The notes beneath the pieces were generated by a model. The model worked only from the letters and a program-made list of their open reading frames with translations, had not been told where the DNA came from and searched no databases. Positions 6,033 to 12,653 of a DNA stretch of 13,573 bases are shown here, one piece after another. This stretch comes from Legionella sp. GTDB lineage: Bacteria > Pseudomonadota > Gammaproteobacteria > Legionellales > Legionellaceae. The stretch is taken from NCBI GenBank assembly GCA_003507515.1, contig DNVL01000217.1, forward strand, positions 1 to 13,573, in the 5' to 3' direction. Both the position numbers and the translations under genes were made by a program. Position 1 is the first letter of the stretch. Every line of letters starts with the position of its first letter.

Positions 6033-8891
6033 ATGACGAAACAAATTCTTTTTCAAGAGTCTTTCTTAATCGCCGGCATCATGTGCCATCAAGGTTGCGG
6101 TGTGACGATTCAGGGTTACCTCCAGGAAGGGTTGCACGCATTAAAGCAAGAAGGCGTTATGCCCCACTCAGCCGTGCTCATCATGGACGCAGAACCTCAT
6201 GCATTGGGGATTCATTGTGTGTCGGTCACGATTGAATGTGATGAGGGAGAGGACTTGCCTGCTGAATATAATGCCCGTATTGCCAATAAACTCAAAGACA
6301 GCATAGACGACAGCGGCTTTGAGTTGTTCGATGACGCAGGCAACATGCCGTCTGAAATATCCCCTCACGTGAATCAAATCAATATCCTGGTCAATCTGTT
6401 GGCCATAGGCGGCATCCTGGTTTTATCGGCCGTCTTCCCGCCCTCGGTGTGGTTAACGAGCGGATTGACGACGCTCTCTTTTTTAACCACGGCCTTCACG
6501 GCAAGGCATTATCTTGTCCCGTTTTATCATAACTTACGCAATCAAACGCTCTACAATATGTCAACCACCATTACGTTGGGGTGGTTGTTGTCATTGGTGC
6601 ACACACTCTTTCACGCGATAACGATGCCTGCCATGGCCGGTTTTTCCATGGCATTCATGAATTTCATCATGCCGGTCGTGCTTATCATGGCCATTAACGG
6701 CATGGATGAGATCAAACGGTGGGTGCTTCGTGCATCAAAGAAAATGCAGTTGAATGGCATGCAGGCCTTGTTTCCGCAAATGGCAACAGCCTACCCTTGC
6801 TATTCCTTATCGCAAGATGACGTGTCGAGGTTGCTTGGGATGGATGATCCGTCCACGCGGGCTCAATGCTTGCAAGACGCGCAGGACCTTTTTGATAAGC
6901 CTGTTGTCGAGGTGCGCAAAAGCGCGTTGAAGAAAGGGGCGGTCATTCAGATCAAACGAGGCGAGTGTTTTCCTGTGGATGGCATGATCATGCACGGCAA
7001 CACCCGGGTGAATGCCTCGCTTTTAACCGGGGAGTCAACGCAAAGCAAGTGCCCCTTGGATTTTGTGCCGGCGGGTGCTGTGAATTTAGATCAACCCGTC
7101 ACCGTCTATGCGATGAATGACGCCTACAACAGCACGGTGAATCAATTGTTATTTGTTGCCAATCGTGCGAAAAGGAAACGAACCGGCCACCCATCGCCTA
7201 ACCACACGTTTCTTTATCTATACTCAGGCTTGATTGGCGCAGGCATTGCGGCATCCGTTTTGGGACCTGTTGTATTTGCGACCTTCACGATGTCTGTTGT
7301 GTTGCAAAATGTGACGGGCATTTTATTTGCTATATGCCCTTGCACGATGGCGATTGCACATGAACTACCCCACTTACTGAGTATCCACCATCGCAGCAGC
7401 AAGGGTATTCTGTTGCGTGATGACGGACTCGTGGGGCCGTCGGATGACATCCATACCATTGTGTTTGATAAAACAGGAACGCTCACGACCGGCAATAGTG
7501 AAGTGGACTCCTTTGAGGGCATTTCGCGTGCATTATGGCAACGCGTATACCTCTTGGAAAAACACCATGGCGCGGAACACCCCTTGGCGAAAGCGATTGA
7601 GCACGCCTATGAAGCCACGGCTACCTATCCCAATATCATGCATGACATCCACTCAGTCGCTGTTGATTCGAATCATCGCGGGTTGTCGGCGATGGTTCAA
7701 GGACAATCGATCCATATCGGCAATGCCGCTTTTTTGCAACAATCCGGCATTGCCTTGCCAAACGAATGGCCGGCGTCCATTCAACATAAATTAGCCTTAG
7801 GCTACTCGCCCGTGTATGTTGCTGAAAATCATGTCTATCAGGGGGTTATTCTGGTGAAACATGAGGTCAGTCCAGGCGTGATTGCTGATCTGCTGCGTTT
7901 AAAAAGAGAAGGCAAACGTTTGATTCTGTTGACGGGTGACAATGCCTTGTCGGCCAGAGGCTTTAACCAGCAAAATGGGGCTATTTTTGAAACGAACGAT
8001 GTGCACGCGGGACAAACCCCTCAGGACAAAGAAAGGTTTTTAAAAACGCTGATGCGTGCTGACCCTCTCCATGCCAAGGGTGTTTGGTTTGTAGGGGATG
8101 GATTGAATGATGCGCCTTGTGCCACGGTGGTGAGCGAAGAAGGCGGGATGAGCTGTGCTATGACCTCCGATGACAAAGCGGCTTTTTTTACAGACATCAC
8201 CTTGAATGGGTCTTTGGGCTATTTATTCCAGCACCACCACATCAACCGGTTTTTAAAAAAAGTGGTGCTACAAAACCAGGGTTTATTGCTGTATGGTGCA
8301 TTGGCATCTCTGGTGTTCATCATGACGCTGTCGATGGTGGGGCTTGCGGTATCTCCGTTGATCCCGATGATGGTGATGGTATCCACCACGTTGTTTGTTT
8401 TGTTTAACGCGTATCGAGTCAACGCGTCAATGGATATCGCCTTGGATCAAAAGGCATCTTGGTTGAAGCGGTGCTTGGCGCATGATGGATCGATTGGATT
8501 ATTGGTGGGCGCGAGCGCATTGCTCATGTGTGGGGTTTTGATGTCAACGGTAGCCATGGGCGCGCTCAGCTTTCCCATCTTGGTGTTTACGGCGGGTGCG
8601 ACGATGGCCTTCAGTAGCGCCTGTGTTTTGGCAGGGAGCGCCTTGTTGATAGGGTTTGTTGGGGTTGGGGTCGCTTCTTTATGGGTCGAATATGGGCTGT
8701 GCCGTGATGAGCTCCCGGTAACACTTGAGCACGAGGCGGTGCCGTTGAGATGTTTTGATAGCCATAATGGATCTGAGCCACGATCGTCAGCTTCTAATGG
8801 CCCCCATTTCTTTCGACCGTTGTCGCCGGATATAGACTCCCAGGTGCCCTTTGAGGGGCCGGCTGGGATATCCTTCAAACAAAATAAATAG
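6033..8891 (+). CDS. Divergent copper-type P1B ATPase with extra C-terminal membrane segments
   Basis: A 952-residue P-type cation pump. The N-terminus (about 8-100) resembles a heavy-metal-associated domain, but its metal motif is MCHQGC (Cys18-x3-Cys22) instead of CxxC, with a longer insert. Membrane helices follow at about 116-135, 139-157, 176-197 and 202-222. The actuator domain has TGES (332-335). The metal-site helix has Cys435-Pro-Cys437, followed by TMAIAHELP where CopA proteins read ALGLATP. The phosphorylation site is Asp479 in DKTGT, the nucleotide domain has His516-Pro517 and a GLSA...GN stretch, and the hinge reads GDGLNDAPC (688-696). The sixth P1B helix keeps Met in MVSTT, aligned to the MxxSS of Cu(I) pumps. 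Two or three added hydrophobic segments (about 820-888) and a 63-residue hydrophilic tail are unusual; CopA proteins are usually about 730-830 residues. It starts 9 bp after the SPOR stop with no Shine-Dalgarno; the preceding bases are CTCCTCCC. Copper export is inference. Confidence 0.85.
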   Translation: MTKQILFQESFLIAGIMCHQGCGVTIQGYLQEGLHALKQEGVMPHSAVLIMDAEPHALGIHCVSVTIECDEGEDLPAEYNARIANKLKDSIDDSGFELFDDAGNMPSEISPHVNQINILVNLLAIGGILVLSAVFPPSVWLTSGLTTLSFLTTAFTARHYLVPFYHNLRNQTLYNMSTTITLGWLLSLVHTLFHAITMPAMAGFSMAFMNFIMPVVLIMAINGMDEIKRWVLRASKKMQLNGMQALFPQMATAYPCYSLSQDDVSRLLGMDDPSTRAQCLQDAQDLFDKPVVEVRKSALKKGAVIQIKRGECFPVDGMIMHGNTRVNASLLTGESTQSKCPLDFVPAGAVNLDQPVTVYAMNDAYNSTVNQLLFVANRAKRKRTGHPSPNHTFLYLYSGLIGAGIAASVLGPVVFATFTMSVVLQNVTGILFAICPCTMAIAHELPHLLSIHHRSSKGILLRDDGLVGPSDDIHTIVFDKTGTLTTGNSEVDSFEGISRALWQRVYLLEKHHGAEHPLAKAIEHAYEATATYPNIMHDIHSVAVDSNHRGLSAMVQGQSIHIGNAAFLQQSGIALPNEWPASIQHKLALGYSPVYVAENHVYQGVILVKHEVSPGVIADLLRLKREGKRLILLTGDNALSARGFNQQNGAIFETNDVHAGQTPQDKERFLKTLMRADPLHAKGVWFVGDGLNDAPCATVVSEEGGMSCAMTSDDKAAFFTDITLNGSLGYLFQHHHINRFLKKVVLQNQGLLLYGALASLVFIMTLSMVGLAVSPLIPMMVMVSTTLFVLFNAYRVNASMDIALDQKASWLKRCLAHDGSIGLLVGASALLMCGVLMSTVAMGALSFPILVFTAGATMAFSSACVLAGSALLIGFVGVGVASLWVEYGLCRDELPVTLEHEAVPLRCFDSHNGSEPRSSASNGPHFFRPLSPDIDSQVPFEGPAGISFKQNK

Positions 8892-8965
8892 CAATATATT
8901 TGATCACTCTGAAATTAAAAATATCTTTATGCGCGCGTTTGACGATCAATGTTCTGACAAGCTCT

Positions 8966-9307
8966 TTAACGATGAACCGTCACACGAATATTTCCAGCAT
9001 TTTGAATGGCGTGCGGTTTGCTCACACTAACCGTGAGCGCCGTGACATTAAATGCCTCTTTGATCAATTGCGCCACTTGTTCGGCAACCGTTTCAATCAA
9101 TGTGAAGGCGTTGGATTCAATAAATACGGTGACCTGTTGGCAAAGCGCATCATAATCGATGGTGTTCGCAAGTGCATTGTTGCAGGTGCTTAAATCCATG
9201 GGAATCGTAATATCCAGTAATAGTTTTTGTAATATCCGTTGCTCCCATGCGTGAATCCCAATGTGGGTGGACACACTTAAGGCTGTGATGCGCAAGCTGT
9301 CTTTCAT
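8966..9307 (-). CDS. folB: Dihydroneopterin aldolase
   Basis: FolB converts 7,8-dihydroneopterin to 6-hydroxymethyl-7,8-dihydropterin and glycolaldehyde in folate synthesis; many also epimerise the substrate. The 113-residue protein covers the T-fold. The key residues line up with characterised enzymes: Glu22 in IGIHAWEQ, Tyr52 in TIDYDAL, Glu72 in TLIETVAE and Lys97 in VSVSKPHA. The start is set at the second of two adjacent ATGs (9307) because AGGAG lies 5 nt before it; the first ATG (9310) would leave only 2 nt, and a TTG at 9337 would add ten atypical residues and run into hemE's leader. The gene is convergent with the ATPase (74 bp between stops) and divergent from hemE. Confidence 0.93.
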   Translation of the reverse strand: MKDSLRITALSVSTHIGIHAWEQRILQKLLLDITIPMDLSTCNNALANTIDYDALCQQVTVFIESNAFTLIETVAEQVAQLIKEAFNVTALTVSVSKPHAIQNAGNIRVTVHR

Positions 9308-9324
9308 CATTTCTCCTGTTTTCA

Positions 9325-9333
9325 TGCTAGAAT
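9325..9333 (+). promoter_or_regulatory. Candidate extended -10 element for hemE
   Basis: TGCTAGAAT is a TGn extended -10 followed by TAGAAT (five of six to TATAAT). It would start transcription near 9340, about 27 nt before the hemE ATG at 9367. No good -35 is visible 17 bp upstream (9305-9310 is CATCAT), which extended -10 promoters can tolerate. The element lies in the short folB-hemE divergent region, just outside the folB ribosome site. Confidence 0.4.
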
Positions 9334-9366
9334 TCAATGCTCTATGGTTTTAGTAAAAGGCAAAAT

Positions 9367-10434
9367 ATGACCGATGTCACGCAGTCTCTTTTGATTCGAA
9401 GCTTACAACAAAAGCCGGTGCCGCGCACGCCCGTGTGGATTATGCGGCAAGCGGGGCGGTATTTGCCGGAGTACAGGGAGGTGCGAGCACAGGCGGGTGA
9501 TTTTTTGAGTTTATGCAAAAATCCGCAATGGGCGTGCGAGGTAACCTTGCAACCGTTGCGTCGGTTTGCATTGGACGCCGCGATTTTATTTTCAGATATT
9601 CTCACCATTCCTGATGCGATGGGGCTGGGGTTGTCGTTTGTGGAAGGTGAGGGGCCTTGTTTTGCACGCCCATTGCGCAGTGTTGCCGCCATTGATGCCT
9701 TGCCTGATGTGAGTGTGATGAATGATCTCGGGTATGTGATGGACGCCGTGCGCTTGATTCGGCAAGAAATGCCGGCTGATTTGCCGCTCATTGGTTTTGC
9801 CGGCAGCCCGTGGACACTGGCTTGCTACATGATTGAAGGCGGCAGCAGTCGTGATTACAAACGGGTGTTGCAGATGATGTATAACGAACCTGCGGCCATG
9901 CACCAATTGTTGACGAAACTGAGCCTTGCGGTGACGGCGTATTTGGATGAGCAAGTGCGCGCTGGCGTGAATGCCTTGATGGTGTTTGATACCTGGGGTG
10001 GGATTTTAAGCACCGCCAATTTTCACGCATGTTCACTCCAATACATGGACCACATTGTTAAATCACTCAAGCGATTACATCCACATATTCCGATAACCTT
10101 GTTTACCAAAGGGGGAGGGCAGTGGCTTCAGCGGCTGGCGAATACCGGTTGCGATGCACTAGGCGTGGATTGGACGTGTGATTTAACCGCTGCTCGCGCG
10201 CAAGTGGGTTCTCAGGTGGCCTTGCAGGGGAACTTGGACCCTACCGTGTTGTTAACCTCCGTTGAATGCATTCGCGAGCAAGTCAAGTCGGTGTTGGATG
10301 CTTATGGTCCAGGCACGGGGCATGTGTTTAATTTAGGGCATGGGATTACGCCGGATGTCCCACCTGAGCATGTCACGGCTTTGGTCGATGCCGTGCATGA
10401 ATTCAGCCCACGCTATCATGAGGCAGATGCATGA
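9367..10434 (+). CDS. hemE: Uroporphyrinogen decarboxylase
   Basis: HemE removes four acetate carboxyl groups from uroporphyrinogen III to give coproporphyrinogen III in haem synthesis. The 355-residue length is standard. The signature VWIMRQAGRYLPEYR carries Arg27 and Arg31. Asp77 is in LFSDILTIPDAMG, Tyr154 in GSPWTLACYMIEGG, then FDTWGG (207-212) and His325 in NLGHGITPDVPPEHV. The start at 9367 is chosen because AAAGG lies 6 nt upstream and the N-terminus TDVTQSLLIRSL is typical; an upstream in-frame ATG at 9337 would add ten residues and lacks a ribosome site. The stop overlaps the start of the hydrolase gene by 4 bp (ATGA), implying coupled translation. Confidence 0.97.
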   Translation: MTDVTQSLLIRSLQQKPVPRTPVWIMRQAGRYLPEYREVRAQAGDFLSLCKNPQWACEVTLQPLRRFALDAAILFSDILTIPDAMGLGLSFVEGEGPCFARPLRSVAAIDALPDVSVMNDLGYVMDAVRLIRQEMPADLPLIGFAGSPWTLACYMIEGGSSRDYKRVLQMMYNEPAAMHQLLTKLSLAVTAYLDEQVRAGVNALMVFDTWGGILSTANFHACSLQYMDHIVKSLKRLHPHIPITLFTKGGGQWLQRLANTGCDALGVDWTCDLTAARAQVGSQVALQGNLDPTVLLTSVECIREQVKSVLDAYGPGTGHVFNLGHGITPDVPPEHVTALVDAVHEFSPRYHEADA

Positions 10435-11405
10435 TCGTCAACAGTGCTTTTAAACCCGCTTGGTGGTTGACCAACGCGCATGCACAAACGTTGTATTCCA
10501 CGCTGATGCGCCGGGTGAAGGCACCCATTGATCAAGTGGAGCGTTTAGAGCTCCCGGACGGTGATTTTATTGATTTGGCTTGGGCTTGCAATGGGTTGCC
10601 AGCGGATGCACCTCTCGTGATTTTTCTGCATGGATTGGGTGGGGGTGTCAGCTCCACTTATGTGGCAGGCCAGTTAATGGCCTATAATCGCGCGGGCTGG
10701 CGAGGCGTTTTAATGCATTTTCGTGGGGCCAGTCAGGAGCCCAATCGTTTACCGAGGGCCTATCATTCAGGTGATACGGGCGATTTGGATTTCTTGATGA
10801 ACACCTTGGCCGCACGCGAGCCCAACACCAAAAAAGCGCTGGTGGGGGTGTCTATGGGTGGGAATGTCGTGCTGAAATGGTTAGGCGAGCAGGGTGCGCA
10901 ATCATTGGCGCAAGCGGCGGTAGCGGTCTCTGTGCCCTATCAAATGCGTTTGGTGGCTGATCGCATCCATCAGGGCTTTTCGCGTGTTTATCAAAAACAT
11001 TTGTTACAGCGCTTGCGGGCGGTCTTTCGTCGAAAATGGGAGGCGTATCCCGACGCATCGCCGTGCTCGCTGAAAGATTTGGAGTCTTTGCGTTGTTTTT
11101 GGACTTTTGATGAACACGTGACCGCGCCGTTGCATGGATTTTCACATGTGCATGCTTATTATCGCGAAGCCAGTTCGCGCCAATATTTAACCCGTATCAC
11201 CACGCCAACATTACTGATTCATGCCTTGGATGATCCGTTCATGACGCCCGATGTTTTGCCGCGCTTGGATGAATTATCCCCGCAGGTGACGCTTGAGCTC
11301 AGTCGTCAAGGCGGTCATGTGGGGTTCGTTGCGGGAAGGATGCCTGGGAAGGCGGAGTATTGGCTTGATCAACGCGTTCCTGCGTTTTTGCGCCATTACC
11401 TCTAA
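10431..11405 (+). CDS. YheT-family alpha/beta hydrolase
   Basis: A 324-residue cytoplasmic alpha/beta hydrolase of the YheT/EMB8 type. The N-terminus KPAWWLTNAHAQTLYSTL is the family's hallmark (compare WxxxxHxQT). The oxyanion region is FLHGLGGG (65-72), the nucleophile Ser141 sits in VGVSMGGN, the acid is Asp267 or Asp268 in HALDDPFM, and the base is His296 in RQGGHVGF. The physiological substrate of bacterial YheT is not established; ester or lipid hydrolysis is inferred from the fold. It overlaps hemE by 4 bp, so both belong to one transcript, but I know of no functional link to haem synthesis. Confidence 0.9.
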   Translation: MIVNSAFKPAWWLTNAHAQTLYSTLMRRVKAPIDQVERLELPDGDFIDLAWACNGLPADAPLVIFLHGLGGGVSSTYVAGQLMAYNRAGWRGVLMHFRGASQEPNRLPRAYHSGDTGDLDFLMNTLAAREPNTKKALVGVSMGGNVVLKWLGEQGAQSLAQAAVAVSVPYQMRLVADRIHQGFSRVYQKHLLQRLRAVFRRKWEAYPDASPCSLKDLESLRCFWTFDEHVTAPLHGFSHVHAYYREASSRQYLTRITTPTLLIHALDDPFMTPDVLPRLDELSPQVTLELSRQGGHVGFVAGRMPGKAEYWLDQRVPAFLRHYL

Positions 11406-11410
11406 ATGTT

Positions 11411-11429
11411 GCCTCACTACGGCTTTTTT
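11411..11429 (+). terminator. Weak possible terminator after the hydrolase gene
   Basis: GCC (11411-11413) and GGC (11421-11423) could pair around a 7-nt loop and are followed directly by six T residues. The stem is only three base pairs, so this is marginal. Its position, 5 bp after the stop and before the wrbA leader, is what makes it worth listing. Confidence 0.25.
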
Positions 11430-11439
11430 AGTTTTGCAG

Positions 11440-11509
11440 ACAATCCACTATTGTGAGCGCGTTGAAATTCCTTTAGATTGGGGAAAGGTCTATATTGTTA
11501 AAGGACAAT
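11440..11509. promoter_or_regulatory. wrbA leader with two palindromes and possible promoter
   Basis: Two inverted repeats use the same pentanucleotide in opposite orientation: ACAAT-N5-ATTGT at 11440-11454 and ATTGT-N6-ACAAT at 11494-11509. A further ATTG lies at 11477. TTGTGA (11451-11456) and TAGATT (11474-11479) are 17 bp apart and match the sigma-70 boxes at four of six positions each, overlapping the first palindrome. This layout would suit a repressor or activator of wrbA; the protein is unknown. Confidence 0.4.
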
Positions 11510-11534
11510 CTTTATTTTCATAAAGGAGTGCGTG

Positions 11535-12134
11535 ATGGCGAACATTTTAGTGCTTTATTATTCTAGTTATGGTCATACTGAAACCATGGCTCAGGCTGTG
11601 GTTGAGGGGGCGTCCAGCGTTGGCGGTGTGTCTGTTGCGCTCAAACGTGTTCCTGAAACCATGCCGCTCGACGTGGCAGAAAAAGCAGGCATCCAATTGA
11701 ATCAAAAGGCAGATATTGCAAAACCCAGTGATCTGGCGGATTACGATGCGATTATTTTTGGTACGCCCACGCGTTTTGGCAACATGGCTTCGCAAATGCG
11801 AAATTTTCTTGATCAAACGGGTGGAATGTGGGTAAACGGCGCATTGATAGGTAAACTGGGTAGCGTGTTTACGTCAACGGGAACGGGTGGCGGCAATGAA
11901 ACGACCATCACTTCTTTTTGGAACACCTTAATTCATCATGGCATGATCTTAGTCGGAGTCCCTTATTCTGAAAAAGGATTAACCGATGTAAGCGAAATGC
12001 GTGGCGGCTCACCCTACGGGGCCGGAACCCTCGCCGGCGCCGACGGCAGTCGACACCCATCGGCGATTGAGCTTCAAATTGCACGCTTTCAAGGGCAACA
12101 CGTTGCTTCTTTAACGCGGAAATTTGTCGATTAG
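11535..12134 (+). CDS. wrbA: NAD(P)H:quinone oxidoreductase, WrbA type
   Basis: WrbA is a tetrameric FMN flavoprotein that reduces quinones by two electrons with NAD(P)H, limiting semiquinone formation. The 199-residue length agrees with the family. The flavodoxin fold is visible: the FMN phosphate loop [30 protein letters not shown], the [12 protein letters not shown] loop, and [20 protein letters not shown] before the last helix. ATG at 11535 is chosen over the GTG at 11532 because AAGGAG (11523-11528) is then 6 nt away. It has its own leader with palindromes and ends before a hairpin, so it is probably a single-gene unit, in many bacteria one induced in stationary phase or stress. Confidence 0.95.
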   Translation: MANILVLYYSSYGHTETMAQAVVEGASSVGGVSVALKRVPETMPLDVAEKAGIQLNQKADIAKPSDLADYDAIIFGTPTRFGNMASQMRNFLDQTGGMWVNGALIGKLGSVFTSTGTGGGNETTITSFWNTLIHHGMILVGVPYSEKGLTDVSEMRGGSPYGAGTLAGADGSRHPSAIELQIARFQGQHVASLTRKFVD

Positions 12135-12150
12135 AAGTGCCGCAATTCAG

Positions 12151-12178
12151 ACAGCGACCTCCCCAGAGGCGTCGCTGT
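12151..12178. terminator. Hairpin between convergent wrbA and lipoprotein genes
   Basis: ACAGCGAC (12151-12158) and GTCGCTGT (12171-12178) form a perfect 8-bp stem around a 12-nt loop. Only three T residues, counting the last stem base, follow on the plus strand. It lies 17 bp after the wrbA stop and 20 bp beyond the stop of the minus-strand lipoprotein gene, so it may terminate both transcripts. Confidence 0.6.
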
Positions 12179-12197
12179 TTGTAGATGACATGAAGGA

Positions 12198-12416
12198 TTA
12201 TTGACGATAGCGCGTCTGATTTTGACCGATTTCATGACCTAGCAGTGCACCTGCGCCGCCGCCAATGGCTGCCCCCCATCCACCGCCAACCGCATATCCT
12301 AAGCCTGCCCCCGCAGCGCCACCAACGGTTGTCCCTACTTGGGTCGTCGTACAGGCGGTTAATGCCGTGGTGAGTAGTATCGTTAAAAAAATTGACTTTA
12401 TTTGATATGATTTCAT
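12198..12416 (-). CDS. Small glycine-zipper outer-membrane lipoprotein
   Basis: A 72-residue lipoprotein. The signal peptide has a basic start (MKSYQIK), a hydrophobic core (IFLTILLTTA) and the lipobox Leu-Thr-Ala-Cys with Cys22 as the lipidated residue. Thr at +2 favours sorting to the outer membrane. The mature part is almost entirely a glycine zipper (about residues 28-64: GGAAGAGLGYAVGGG, then GGGAGALLGHEIG), as in SlyB, OsmB and rickettsial 17-kDa antigen relatives. Its role is unknown; small zipper lipoproteins are often linked to envelope stress. The start at 12416 is supported by AAGGAG 7 nt upstream; an ORF reaching 12458 would add 14 residues without a signal character. It is divergent from the barrel gene. 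Confidence 0.85.
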   Translation of the reverse strand: MKSYQIKSIFLTILLTTALTACTTTQVGTTVGGAAGAGLGYAVGGGWGAAIGGGAGALLGHEIGQNQTRYRQ

Positions 12417-12513
12417 GATATTACTCCTTGTTCGTTTTTTAATTCTCCAACAAGACATGTATTATCTATTCACCCATAGTATAGCCTTTATTTTTTATTG
12501 TTTGCCTGTTTTT

Positions 12514-12549
12514 CTACCTCTGCTACTTGTACGACTTGTACTACTTGAT
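12514..12549. repeat. Degenerate 9-bp tandem repeats
   Basis: Four 9-mers in register read CTACCTCTG, CTACTTGTA, CGACTTGTA and CTACTTGAT (12514-12549). The middle two differ at one position. They lie in the AT-rich intergenic region and run into the proposed -35 of the barrel gene. They may be regulator binding sites or simple slippage. Confidence 0.45.
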
Positions 12550-12572
12550 CTTGATTTAAATGTGCGTATCAT
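12545..12572 (+). promoter_or_regulatory. Candidate promoter for the barrel gene
   Basis: TTGATC (12545-12550, four of six) and TATCAT (12567-12572, five of six) are separated by 16 bp. The start of transcription would be near 12579, leaving about 45 nt of leader to the ATT at 12624 and 75 nt to the TTG at 12654. The -35 overlaps the last 9-bp repeat. Confidence 0.35.
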
Positions 12573-12653
12573 AGCTCGTGAATTAATCCAGGTCATGATA
12601 TAAAACAGACAGGAGTTAGACTTATTAAAGGACTAAGTGTTAAGCAATGTCTA

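Noticed and set aside
8892..8965. Terminator sought between the convergent ATPase and folB genes
   Set aside because: Only TTGATC/GATCAA at a wide spacing and a short GCGCGC palindrome are seen; no stem with a T tract.
8900..9193. 97-codon plus-strand frame between the ATPase and hemE
   Set aside because: It is the antisense of folB, whose catalytic residues and ribosome site are clear on the minus strand.
11293..11523. 76-codon frame overlapping the end of the hydrolase and the wrbA leader
   Set aside because: Most of it is out of frame with the hydrolase and the rest covers the promoter region; no motif or ribosome site.
12500..12576. Minus-strand 25-codon frame giving a Ser/Arg-rich peptide (KSRSSSTSRTSSRGRK)
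   Set aside because: The SR pattern follows from the 9-bp repeats; the ribosome site is poor and no comparable bacterial peptide family is known to me.
12415..12603. Leucine-rich 62-codon plus-strand frame in the divergent region
   Set aside because: It begins inside the lipoprotein gene's start, has no ribosome site of its own, and its Leu-rich run is only the 9-bp repeats read through.
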